A stretch of 64,000 nt of DNA from NCBI GenBank assembly GCA_963796705.1, contig CAWCMK010000002.1:558001-622000 (forward strand), given 5' to 3'. Position numbers and translations under genes: made by a program. This stretch comes from VRUE01 sp963796705. Its GTDB lineage: Bacteria; Actinomycetota; Thermoleophilia; Solirubrobacterales; 70-9. Shown piece after piece: positions 1 through 7,478 of this stretch. The notes beneath the pieces were generated by a model. That model did no database searches, was not told the DNA's origin, and saw only the letters and a list, made by a program, of their open reading frames with translations. Position 1 is the stretch's first letter, and the number at the start of each line of letters is the position of its first letter.

Positions 1-1
1 G

Positions 2-1369
2 AATCTTGGGCCGGGGGAGATCGCCGCCGCGACGGACGCCGAGGTGCTGGCCAAGGGCGGCGCCGGGGCGCCGGCACGGGCGGTGATCGACTCCCGTGGC
101 GCCGGTGAGCGGGACCTGTTCTTCGGCCTGCGAGGAGAGCGGCTGGACGGCGGCAGGTTCGCTCGAGCCGCGATCGAGGCCGGGGCCTGGGGTGTCGTCG
201 TTGACACCAGATCCGGGTCCTCAGTGGTCGGTGATGGGTCCAGTCTTGGGGGCCGGAGCGAGGCCGGCGCCTGGGTGTTCGCCGTCGAGGACCCGCTTGC
301 CGCGCTGGGAACGCTGGCGCGTGCCTGGCGTCGCGCCCTGGGGGCCCGCGTACTTGGGATCACCGGCTCGGTCGGCAAGACCTCGGTTAAGGACATCGCC
401 CGGGCGCTACTACCGGGGGCCGTGCATGCCAACAGCGAGAACCTCAACACTGAGATCGGACTTCCCCTGACCGTGCTGGAGGCAGCGCCTGAGAGCGAGT
501 TCCTGGTTCTGGAGATGGCGATGCGCGGACCCGGTCAGATCGCCGAGCTGGCCGCAATCGCTGAGCCCGACGTCGCGGTGATCACCAACGTCGGCCCGGT
601 ACACGTCGAGCTGCTCGGTTCAGTCGAGGCGATCGCCGCGGCGAAGGCCGAGGTGCTGGGGGCGCTACCCGCCGATGGCACCGCGGTCGTCCCCGCCGAG
701 GCCCAGGAGCTCGAGCCACACCTCGGGGCGGCGCCGCGATTACTGCGCTTTGGGCCGGGCGGTCAGGTCCGGGTCCGCGAGGCGCGGGTGATCGACGGGG
801 TCACCGAGGCGACCGTGGAGACGCCGTGCGGCAGCCAGGACTTCTACTTCCCGTTCATCGAGGCCCACAACCTGACCAACGCCCTGGCCGCGATCGCCGC
901 CGGCGTCGCGCTCGGCGCGCCACTCGAGCAGATGGCCGACGGCGCTGCGAACATAGGCTTCTCCCGCTTCCGAGGCGAGCGCCTCGAGCTGGGCAACGGG
1001 ATCGTCCTGGTGAACGACTGCTACAACGCCAACCCAGTCTCGATGCGGGCCGCGCTCGACCATCTGCGATCTCTCGAGGCCCCGCGACGGGTGGCGGTGC
1101 TCGGCGAGATGGCCGAGCTGGGTCCGGCGGCGGGCGCCTTTCATCGCGACATCGGCGAGCATGCGCACGCCCTCGGGGTCGATCTGGTGGTCGGCGTCGG
1201 CGAGCGGGCGCGCGACTTCGACCCCGACGAGCTTGTCGCGACCCCCGAGGAGGCCGCGGAGCTGCTCGCCGTGCAGCTGCAGGCCGGCGATGCGGTCCTG
1301 ATCAAGGGTTCCCGCGCGGCCGGCCTCGAGGCGGTCGCCGAGGCGTTGGGGGAGCTGCTCGATGGGTGA
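2..1369 (+). CDS. murF: UDP-N-acetylmuramoyl-tripeptide--D-alanyl-D-alanine ligase MurF (5'-truncated by window edge)
   Basis: MurF adds D-Ala-D-Ala to UDP-MurNAc-tripeptide in the cytoplasm, the last soluble step of peptidoglycan precursor synthesis. The frame is open from base 2. The residues before the first possible start in the window (GTG at 44) read NLGPGEIAAATDAE, a normal MurF N-terminus, so the real start lies just upstream. The Mur-ligase ATP loop GITGSVGKTSVK sits near residue 118 of the visible frame. It is followed by NSENLNTEIGLPLTVL and, in the C-terminal half, NDCYNANPVSMRAAL, both typical of MurF. The stop overlaps the mraY start by 8 bases, so the two are probably translationally coupled in the division/cell-wall operon. 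Confidence 0.95.
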   Translation, partial: NLGPGEIAAATDAEVLAKGGAGAPARAVIDSRGAGERDLFFGLRGERLDGGRFARAAIEAGAWGVVVDTRSGSSVVGDGSSLGGRSEAGAWVFAVEDPLAALGTLARAWRRALGARVLGITGSVGKTSVKDIARALLPGAVHANSENLNTEIGLPLTVLEAAPESEFLVLEMAMRGPGQIAELAAIAEPDVAVITNVGPVHVELLGSVEAIAAAKAEVLGALPADGTAVVPAEAQELEPHLGAAPRLLRFGPGGQVRVREARVIDGVTEATVETPCGSQDFYFPFIEAHNLTNALAAIAAGVALGAPLEQMADGAANIGFSRFRGERLELGNGIVLVNDCYNANPVSMRAALDHLRSLEAPRRVAVLGEMAELGPAAGAFHRDIGEHAHALGVDLVVGVGERARDFDPDELVATPEEAAELLAVQLQAGDAVLIKGSRAAGLEAVAEALGELLDG

Positions 1370-2336
1370 AGTACTGATCGCCGGGATGGCGGCGATGCTG
1401 ATCTGCATCTTCCTCGGGCCGAAGTTCATCGAGTACCTGCGGGTCAAAGAGTTCGGCCAGCACATCCGCGAGGACGGCCCCCAGGAGCACCACGCGAAGG
1501 CCGGGACGCCGACGATGGGCGGCCTGATCGTCTTCGCCTCGATCTGTGTTCCCTATCTGGTCCTCTCAGATCGAGACGCGCAGAGCATGGGGGTCTTCCT
1601 GGTCGCCCTGGGCTGCGCTGCGATCGGCTTTGTCGATGACTTCGTGAAGATCGTCAAACGGCGCTCGCTGGGCCTCTCGGCTCGTTGGAAGCTGCTTTTT
1701 CAACTGATTCTCGCCTTCGGCCTCTGGTGGGTTGCGCGCCATGCGGTCGGCCTGCAGCCCACGCTCTACTTCCGCATCGGCGAGGGCAGCATTGACCTCG
1801 GCCCGGTCCTCTACTTCGTTCTCATCTTCCTGGTGATCGCCGGAACCTCCAACGGCGTCAACCTCACCGACGGCCTCGATGGTCTCGCGGCCGGCTCATG
1901 CGCGATCGTCCTGCTCGCCTACACGGCGATCGCCTTTGTCACCAACGGCCAGCAGAATCTGGCGCTGCTCTCAGCCTGCCTGGTTGGCGCCTGCGTCGGC
2001 TTCCTCTGGTTCAACGCCTTCCCGGCGTCGATCTTCATGGGCGACACCGGCTCGCTGGGCCTCGGAGGGGCGATCGGAGCCATGGCGGTGATGACCCAGA
2101 CTGAGGTGCTGCTGATAATCATCGGCGGCATCTTCGTGATCGAGGCGCTGTCGGTCGCGGTCCAGGTCTTCTCGTTTAGAACCTTCCGTCGCCGCGTCCT
2201 GCTGATGGCGCCCCTGCATCACCATTTCGAGATGATGGCCTGGTCGGAGACGAAGATCATGCTCCGCTTCTGGATCATCGCCGCTGTCTGCTCGGGGATC
2301 GGCTTCACGCTGTACCAGCAATCGATCGGACGCTGA
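1362..2336 (+). CDS. mraY: Phospho-N-acetylmuramoyl-pentapeptide transferase MraY
   Basis: Integral membrane enzyme that transfers phospho-MurNAc-pentapeptide from UDP to undecaprenyl phosphate, making lipid I. The 324-residue length is normal. Family motifs visible in order are the paired aspartates in FVDDFVK (about residue 92), NLTDGLDGLA (about 168), FMGDTGSLGLGG (about 225) and the C-terminal histidine cluster APLHHHFE (about 285). About ten hydrophobic segments are spread along the protein. ATG at 1362 overlaps the end of murF by 8 bases. In most genomes murD follows directly; here two unrelated genes intervene. Confidence 0.97.
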   Translation: MGEVLIAGMAAMLICIFLGPKFIEYLRVKEFGQHIREDGPQEHHAKAGTPTMGGLIVFASICVPYLVLSDRDAQSMGVFLVALGCAAIGFVDDFVKIVKRRSLGLSARWKLLFQLILAFGLWWVARHAVGLQPTLYFRIGEGSIDLGPVLYFVLIFLVIAGTSNGVNLTDGLDGLAAGSCAIVLLAYTAIAFVTNGQQNLALLSACLVGACVGFLWFNAFPASIFMGDTGSLGLGGAIGAMAVMTQTEVLLIIIGGIFVIEALSVAVQVFSFRTFRRRVLLMAPLHHHFEMMAWSETKIMLRFWIIAAVCSGIGFTLYQQSIGR

Positions 2337-2911
2337 GCGAGGCCGGAGCGATCGCTTCGAGGCCGGAGATCGGGACGGAGCGACTGCTGCTGCGGGCCTG
2401 GCGACCCTCCGATCGCGAGCCGCTGGCCGCGATCAACGCCGACCCGCTCGTGATGGAGTTCCTCCCGCGGACGCTCTCTCGGGCCGAGAGCGATGAGCTG
2501 ATTGCACGGCTCGATTCGGGCTTCGAGCGAAACGGCTTCGGTCTCTGGGCGCTTCAGACTCGAGCGCGAGGCGAGCTGATTGGCTTCGCCGGCCTTGAGG
2601 TGCCGGCGTTCGAGGCGCACTTCACACCGGCGGTCGAGGTCGGCTGGCGCCTGGCGCGCCCGGCCTGGGGCTGCGGCTACGCGACCGAGGCGGGACGCGC
2701 GGCCCTCGCCTTCGGCTTCCTCGAGGCAAAACTCGAGGAGGTGGTCTCCTTCACCACGGCCGCGAACCTGCGCTCGCGGTCGGTGATGGCACGGCTTGGC
2801 ATGAATCACGACCCCACCGATGACTTTGACCATCCCGACCTGCACGAGGGGGACCCGCTTCGTCCCCACGTGCTTTACCGGCGCCGCGCGGGCTTCGTGC
2901 CCGGGTCGTGA
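2333..2911 (+). CDS. GNAT-family N-acetyltransferase (RimJ-like), start codon uncertain
   Basis: Acetyl-CoA-dependent N-acetyltransferase; substrate unknown. The N-terminal family signature, reading TERLLLRAWRPSD then EPLAAINADP, is encoded upstream of the first ordinary start (GTG 2450). No ATG, GTG or TTG exists in frame between the mraY region and 2450. The only near-cognate codon I see is CTG at 2333, overlapping the mraY stop; I use it provisionally. Later motifs GWRLARPAWGCGYATEA (acetyl-CoA loop) and SVMARLGM are typical. The gene sits between mraY and murD, outside any known wall pathway. It could use a rare start, or have lost its start and be decaying. Confidence 0.7.
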   Translation: MSEAGAIASRPEIGTERLLLRAWRPSDREPLAAINADPLVMEFLPRTLSRAESDELIARLDSGFERNGFGLWALQTRARGELIGFAGLEVPAFEAHFTPAVEVGWRLARPAWGCGYATEAGRAALAFGFLEAKLEEVVSFTTAANLRSRSVMARLGMNHDPTDDFDHPDLHEGDPLRPHVLYRRRAGFVPGS

Positions 2912-2943
2912 GCCGCCGCTCGCGGGCAGCAGATCCGAGGCCG

Positions 2944-2971
2944 CCCCTGCCGGGGTTTTGGCGGGCAGGGG
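2944..2971 (+). terminator. Candidate hairpin between GNAT and membrane-protein genes
   Basis: Perfect 8-bp inverted repeat, CCCCTGCC at 2944-2951 and GGCAGGGG at 2964-2971, with a 12-base loop. It lies in the 88-base gap after the acetyltransferase. No T-run follows, so it is at best a weak or factor-dependent terminator; it may be only a structured spacer. Confidence 0.35.
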
Positions 2972-2999
2972 AGCGCGGTGAGATCTCGAATGCCAGGCC

Positions 3000-3671
3000 G
3001 TGGCCCGCTCTCAGCCTCGCCTGCTCGTCCTCGCCGCGATTCTCGCCGGCCTCCTCTATCTGGTCGGCAATCTTGCGATCGGCTCGCCTCCCGGGGTCGC
3101 CGATAGCCCAGCCCAGGTGGCCGCCTGGTTCCGCGAGCACCAGGACGCCGCCCGGGTCTACGCCTGGACCGCGACCCTTGGAGCGCTCAGCTTCTCGGCC
3201 TTCGCCGGAATCGTTCGCGTGCTGCTGCCGGCAGCGGCCGGCAACGTCTTCTTGTTGGGCGCCGCCGCTTTCGTGGTCGAGACGGCCGTCCAGGCCTGGG
3301 TTTGGGCGGGCCTCGCCCTGCACGCCGCGACCCTCGATCCGCGAACCGCGTACACGGTCCTCGACGTGGCCCGCCTCTGGGGCCCCCTGTTGACCGGGGC
3401 GACGATGACGATGATCGCGGCGGTGAGCGTGCTCGGCTTCGGCCGCGAGCCGCTCATTCCCCGCTGGCTGGCCTGGCTGGGGATCCTCGCCTTCGCTGAG
3501 CAGGCCCTGGAGACGATCACGGTGTTCGGTTCGCACGGCTTCCTCGCTCCGGGCGGCCCGATGAATGCGCTGCTCGGTGCCTCCCTGACCCTGCTCTGGC
3601 TGCTCGGCCTCACCGGCTGGGCCGCCCGTTGCCTCGTCCGGCAGCCCGCGCACCAGCCCGCCGCGCCCTAA
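3000..3671 (+). CDS. Hypothetical multi-pass membrane protein
   Basis: I do not recognise this 223-residue protein with confidence; it vaguely resembles small DUF-type six-helix membrane proteins. Hydrophobic stretches are visible at about residues 7-28, 57-75, 80-105, 125-145, 155-175 and 190-212. The first begins right after a short basic N-terminus (MARSQPR), so it may be an anchor rather than a cleaved signal. No catalytic motif is seen. The GTG start at 3000 lacks a clear ribosome-binding site. With the GNAT gene it forms a two-gene insertion into the murF-mraY-murD order; nothing in its sequence points to wall synthesis. Confidence 0.7.
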   Translation: MARSQPRLLVLAAILAGLLYLVGNLAIGSPPGVADSPAQVAAWFREHQDAARVYAWTATLGALSFSAFAGIVRVLLPAAAGNVFLLGAAAFVVETAVQAWVWAGLALHAATLDPRTAYTVLDVARLWGPLLTGATMTMIAAVSVLGFGREPLIPRWLAWLGILAFAEQALETITVFGSHGFLAPGGPMNALLGASLTLLWLLGLTGWAARCLVRQPAHQPAAP

Positions 3672-3743
3672 CCAGGCGACGCGGACAGCAAATGAACCAC
3701 GCCGCGCGACAGGGGCGCGCCGCTCGGGCGCGAAGCTATCCGC

Positions 3744-5114
3744 ATGAGTGTGCCGCCCCCGAAAAAGCCACGTCCGCCGCTACCGCGGGGGCCGTTCCTG
3801 GTGGTCGGGCTGGCCCGCTCGGGCCGAGCCGCGGCAAGCCTGCTGGCAGGCCGCGGAGCTCGGGTACGCGGGGTCGACTCCAGCCATCCTGGGGCCGCGG
3901 CAGGGCTCGCCGGGGCGGGCGTCGAAGTCGTCCTGGATAGCGATGGACTTGCACTTCTCGATGGGATCCGAACGCTCGTCAAGAGCCCCGGTGTGCCCCG
4001 GGAGGCGCCGGTGATCGCCGCCGCCCTGGAGCGCGGGATCGAGGTTATGGGCGAGCTCGAGCTGGCCTGGCGGGCGATCCCGAACCGCTTTCTCGCGGTG
4101 ACCGGCACAAACGGCAAGACAACCGTTGCCGAGTTGCTCGGCCATCTCTACCGCACCGCCGGCGAACCGGTCGCCGTGGCCGGCAACGTCGGCACGCCAC
4201 TGTCCGCCCTGGCCGGCGAGGTGAAGCCCGAGGCGACCGTGGTCTGTGAGGCCTCGAGCTTTCAGCTCGAAGACAGCATCGCCTTTGCCCCGGAGTGCGC
4301 GGTGTTCCTCAACCTGGCACCCGACCACCTGGACCGCCATGCAGACCTCGATTCCTACCTGCGCGCGAAGCTGCGGATCTTCGTAAACCAGGGAAACGAT
4401 GATGTCGCCGTCTACAACGCGGACGAGCCGGCCCTTGTCGGGGTCGACCTCGGGGGCTGCGGTCGTCGCGTTTCCTTCTGCGTCGGTGCCGCCCCCGACT
4501 GCGAGGTCTCACTGGCGCAGGGCACGATCTTCTATGACGGTGAGCCGTTGCTGCCCGCCTCCGAGCTCGGCCTCTTCGGTGAGCACAACGTCGCCAACGC
4601 GATGGCCGCCGCCGCCGCCGCCCTGGCGATGGGCCTCGAGCGCGACGCGGTCCGCGCCGGGCTGCGCAGCTTCGCCGGAGTCCGGCACCGCCTCGAGCAG
4701 GTCGCCGCGGGAGGTGGGGTGCGCTTTGTCAACGACTCCAAGGCGACCAATGTCGCCTCGGCGACGGTAGGCATGCGCGCCCTCGGGGGCGGCGTCCACG
4801 CGATCCTCGGCGGCAGCGAGAAGGGCGAGGACTTCGCGCCGCTGCTCGACCCGGTTCGCGAGCGCTGCACCGCCGTATATCTGATCGGGGCCTCCGCCGA
4901 GCGGCTCGCCGAGGCGCTGGCGCCGGCGGTCGAGGCCGGCGTCGCGCTGCATCGCTGCGGAGACCTCGAGGATGCGATCCGCCGGGCCGCCGCCGCGGCG
5001 GGACCCGGCGAGGTCGTTCTGCTCTCGCCCGCCTGCGCCAGCTTCGACGCCTTCGAGAACTTCGAGCAGCGCGGCGATCGCTTCCGGGAGATCGTCGGAG
5101 AGCTTCTCCGGTGA
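3744..5114 (+). CDS. murD: UDP-N-acetylmuramoyl-L-alanine--D-glutamate ligase MurD
   Basis: Cytoplasmic Mur ligase adding D-glutamate to UDP-MurNAc-L-Ala. At 456 residues it is of normal length. An N-terminal Rossmann segment (VVGLARSGRAAASLLAGRG) binds UDP. The ATP loop VTGTNGKTTVAELLG lies near residue 120, followed by AGNVGTPLSALAG, the central LNLAPDHLDRH and the C-terminal VNDSKATNVASATVGMRAL. The ATG at 3744 follows 72 noncoding bases, with no strong Shine-Dalgarno site seen. Its stop overlaps the ftsW start by 4 bases. Confidence 0.97.
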   Translation: MSVPPPKKPRPPLPRGPFLVVGLARSGRAAASLLAGRGARVRGVDSSHPGAAAGLAGAGVEVVLDSDGLALLDGIRTLVKSPGVPREAPVIAAALERGIEVMGELELAWRAIPNRFLAVTGTNGKTTVAELLGHLYRTAGEPVAVAGNVGTPLSALAGEVKPEATVVCEASSFQLEDSIAFAPECAVFLNLAPDHLDRHADLDSYLRAKLRIFVNQGNDDVAVYNADEPALVGVDLGGCGRRVSFCVGAAPDCEVSLAQGTIFYDGEPLLPASELGLFGEHNVANAMAAAAAALAMGLERDAVRAGLRSFAGVRHRLEQVAAGGGVRFVNDSKATNVASATVGMRALGGGVHAILGGSEKGEDFAPLLDPVRERCTAVYLIGASAERLAEALAPAVEAGVALHRCGDLEDAIRRAAAAAGPGEVVLLSPACASFDAFENFEQRGDRFREIVGELLR

Positions 5115-6448
5115 GCGCCCGCTCGACCAGGCCCGGGCGCCCTCGCCCGGCGCCCAGGCGGCCCGGCCGGACAAAGTCGAAGCGCCGGACCCAGGTTCCG
5201 GCGATGCCGACCGAGTACAACCTGCTGCTCACCGTGACCCTCTGCCTGCTGGCGCTGGGTGCCGTGATGGTCTTCTCGGCCAGCTCGACGACCAAAGTGC
5301 TGAGCGACGGCGGAATCGGGGAATCGGCCTACTACCTGAAAAGAACCCTGATCGTCGGTGCGGTTGGGCTCTTGCTGATGCACTTCGTCGCCCGCCACGG
5401 GCTGGAGTCGGTGCGCCGCCTGACGCCGGTCCTGCTCGGCCTCTCCTTCGTGCTGCTGGTGGCGGTGCTCGGCATCGGCAGCTCGGTCAACGGTTCCAGC
5501 CGCTGGATTGGTGGCGGCTCTCTGCAGATCCAGCCCTCGGAGTTGGCCAAGGTTGCCCTCATCCTCTACGCGGCCGACCTGATCGCGCGCAAGCCCAAGC
5601 GTGTCCGTAGCCTCGAGGGCCTGGTGCCGTTACTGCTGGTCGTCGGCTCGGCAGCGCTGCTGATCGTCATCGAGCCCGACTTGGGGACCGCCCTGGTTGT
5701 CGCCTTCGCCGCCGGGGCGATGCTGATCGCCGCCGGCGCTCGCTTGCGCGATCTGGCGCTGATCGCCGGGGTGCTCGGCTTCCTGGCCCTGGCGCTGACG
5801 ATCGTCGAGCCCTACCGGATGGCGCGTCTAACCGGCTTCCTGCATCCGAGCTCGGACACCAGCGGCACCGGCTACCAAGCCGTCCAGGCGAAGATCGCGC
5901 TTGGCTCGGGGGGCATCTTCGGAGTCGGGATCGGCAATGGAGTGGGCAAGGCCTTCTATTTGCCCGAGGCCCATACCGACATGATCTCGGCCGTGATCGG
6001 CGAGGAGCTCGGCCTGGTCGGGATCGTCGGCGTCGTCGGACTCTTCGCCACCCTCGGTTACGCGGGGCTGCAGGTCGCAAAGAAGGCCCGCGACAGCTAT
6101 GGCAAGCTGCTGGTCGCGGGACTCACCTCGCTGATTCTCTTGCAGGCGGCGATCAACCTCTGCGCCGTCCTGGGGCTGGCGCCGCTGACCGGGGTGCCGC
6201 TGCCCTTCATCTCCTACGGCAACAGCAGTCTGCTGGCGAGCCTCTTCGCGGTCGGACTGATCCTCAACGTGGCACGCGGAGGGACCGCCGCCGCTGGCAA
6301 ACTCCGCGTCGTCGAGGGTGGGCGCTCATCCGCCCGTGGAAGGAGCCGAACGCGCAGTGTCAAGAGCCGCAAAAGTAGTGCTCGCAGCGGGGGGAACCGC
6401 GGGTCACGTGGTGCCCGCCATGGCGGTCGCCGACGAGCTTCGGGCTAG
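5111..6448 (+). CDS. ftsW: SEDS-family lipid II polymerase FtsW
   Basis: Membrane glycosyltransferase that polymerises lipid II at the division septum with its cognate transpeptidase. The protein has 445 residues: a basic cytoplasmic N-terminus of about 35 residues, then about ten membrane segments. SEDS hallmarks are SSVNGSSRWIG, QPSELAKVALILY, EPDLGTALVV, GTGYQAVQAKIALGSGG and PLPFISYGNSSLL. The last 50 residues are an Arg/Ser/Gly-rich tail after the final helix. The 3' end runs 92 bases past the murG start, an unusually long overlap. The GTG start at 5111 is coupled to the murD stop. Confidence 0.96.
   Translation: MSARSTRPGRPRPAPRRPGRTKSKRRTQVPAMPTEYNLLLTVTLCLLALGAVMVFSASSTTKVLSDGGIGESAYYLKRTLIVGAVGLLLMHFVARHGLESVRRLTPVLLGLSFVLLVAVLGIGSSVNGSSRWIGGGSLQIQPSELAKVALILYAADLIARKPKRVRSLEGLVPLLLVVGSAALLIVIEPDLGTALVVAFAAGAMLIAAGARLRDLALIAGVLGFLALALTIVEPYRMARLTGFLHPSSDTSGTGYQAVQAKIALGSGGIFGVGIGNGVGKAFYLPEAHTDMISAVIGEELGLVGIVGVVGLFATLGYAGLQVAKKARDSYGKLLVAGLTSLILLQAAINLCAVLGLAPLTGVPLPFISYGNSSLLASLFAVGLILNVARGGTAAAGKLRVVEGGRSSARGRSRTRSVKSRKSSARSGGNRGSRGARHGGRRRASG
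6338..6345 (+). promoter_or_regulatory. Ribosome-binding site deciding the murG start
   Basis: GGAAGGAG lies inside the 3' end of ftsW, 11 bases before GTG 6357. It supports starting murG at 6357 (VSRAAKVVLAAGGTAGH) rather than at the upstream in-frame ATG 6318. Confidence 0.6.
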
Positions 6449-7478
6449 TGGCGCCGAGGTCAGCTTCCTCGGTACGCGCGAGCGGGTTGAGGCCGAGCTG
6501 GTCCCGGCCGCCGGATATGAGATCGACTTCATCAAGGTGAGGGGCATCGATCGTCGCAACCCGTTGCGGGCCGCCGTGGCCACGCTCGAGGCGCTGGGCT
6601 CGGTGCGGGCCGCGCGGCGAGTGATCCGGTCTCGGGGCGCGGACGTGGTGATGGGCGGCGGCGGATTCGTCGCCGGGCCGGCGGGCCTCGCCGCGCTCTC
6701 CACCGGGACGCCGCTGGTCCTCACCGAGGCCGACAGTCATCTCGGACTCGCCAACCGGATGCTCGCCCGGCGCTCCCGGAGGGTCTGCCTCGCCTTCCCG
6801 ATCGAGGGCCGCGAGGGGGAGCGCTACCTGCTCACTGGGCGCCCGGTTCCATCGGCAGTGCTCGCCGCCGACCGCGGCGCCGCCCGTGAGCGCTTCGGCA
6901 TCGGGCCCGAGGAGGCCTGCCTGTTGGTGATGGGTGGCAGTCAGGGGGCCCGCTCGATCAATCGTTGCGCGGTCGAGGCCTTCACCGAACGGCGCGGACG
7001 CGACTTCCACGTCATCCACCTGACTGGAGAGCGAGATTTCGCCGAACTCCGGGAGCGGCTGGCGGCGGCCCCCCACGGCGGCCGCTACACGCTGCTCGCC
7101 TACGAGCCCGATCTCGGCGATTGCCTGGCGGCCTGCGACCTGGTACTCGCGCGCTCCGGTGGCTCGATCTTCGAGGTCGCCGCGGTCGGGCGCCCGGCGA
7201 TCCTCGTCCCCTACCCGCACGCGACCGGCGACCATCAGGGGGCAAATGCGGCATGGATGGCCGGCGCCGGAGCGGCCCTGATCATCGAGGACCGGGCGAT
7301 GAGCGCTTCGCGGCTTGGCAATGAGGTGGGGACGCTGCTCGGCGACCCGACGCGTCTGACGGCGATGGCCGCTGCCTCGGCGCGGTTGGCGAGGCCCGAT
7401 GCCGCCTGGCGGATCGCGGTGGAGGTGCTGCGGGCGGCCGGGTTCAAGGAAAGCTCCGGGGGCGAGGAGGAACAGTGA
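6357..7478 (+). CDS. murG: UDP-GlcNAc:undecaprenyl-pyrophosphoryl-MurNAc-pentapeptide GlcNAc transferase MurG
   Basis: Peripheral membrane GT28 enzyme converting lipid I to lipid II. At 373 residues it is of normal length. N-terminal lipid-acceptor loop LAAGGTAGHVVPAMAVA, second glycine-rich stretch VMGGGGFVAGPAG, central GGSQGARSIN and C-terminal UDP-GlcNAc site ARSGGSIFEVAAVGRPAILV followed by PYPHATGDHQGANA are all present. GTG 6357 is chosen because the family N-terminus begins there and a good ribosome-binding site precedes it. The gene overlaps ftsW by 92 bases and murC by 4. Confidence 0.96.
   Translation: MSRAAKVVLAAGGTAGHVVPAMAVADELRASGAEVSFLGTRERVEAELVPAAGYEIDFIKVRGIDRRNPLRAAVATLEALGSVRAARRVIRSRGADVVMGGGGFVAGPAGLAALSTGTPLVLTEADSHLGLANRMLARRSRRVCLAFPIEGREGERYLLTGRPVPSAVLAADRGAARERFGIGPEEACLLVMGGSQGARSINRCAVEAFTERRGRDFHVIHLTGERDFAELRERLAAAPHGGRYTLLAYEPDLGDCLAACDLVLARSGGSIFEVAAVGRPAILVPYPHATGDHQGANAAWMAGAGAALIIEDRAMSASRLGNEVGTLLGDPTRLTAMAAASARLARPDAAWRIAVEVLRAAGFKESSGGEEEQ

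Noticed and set aside
6318..6356. MurG starting at ATG 6318
   Set aside because: Residues before 6357 have no MurG homology and a ribosome-binding site stands correctly before GTG 6357.
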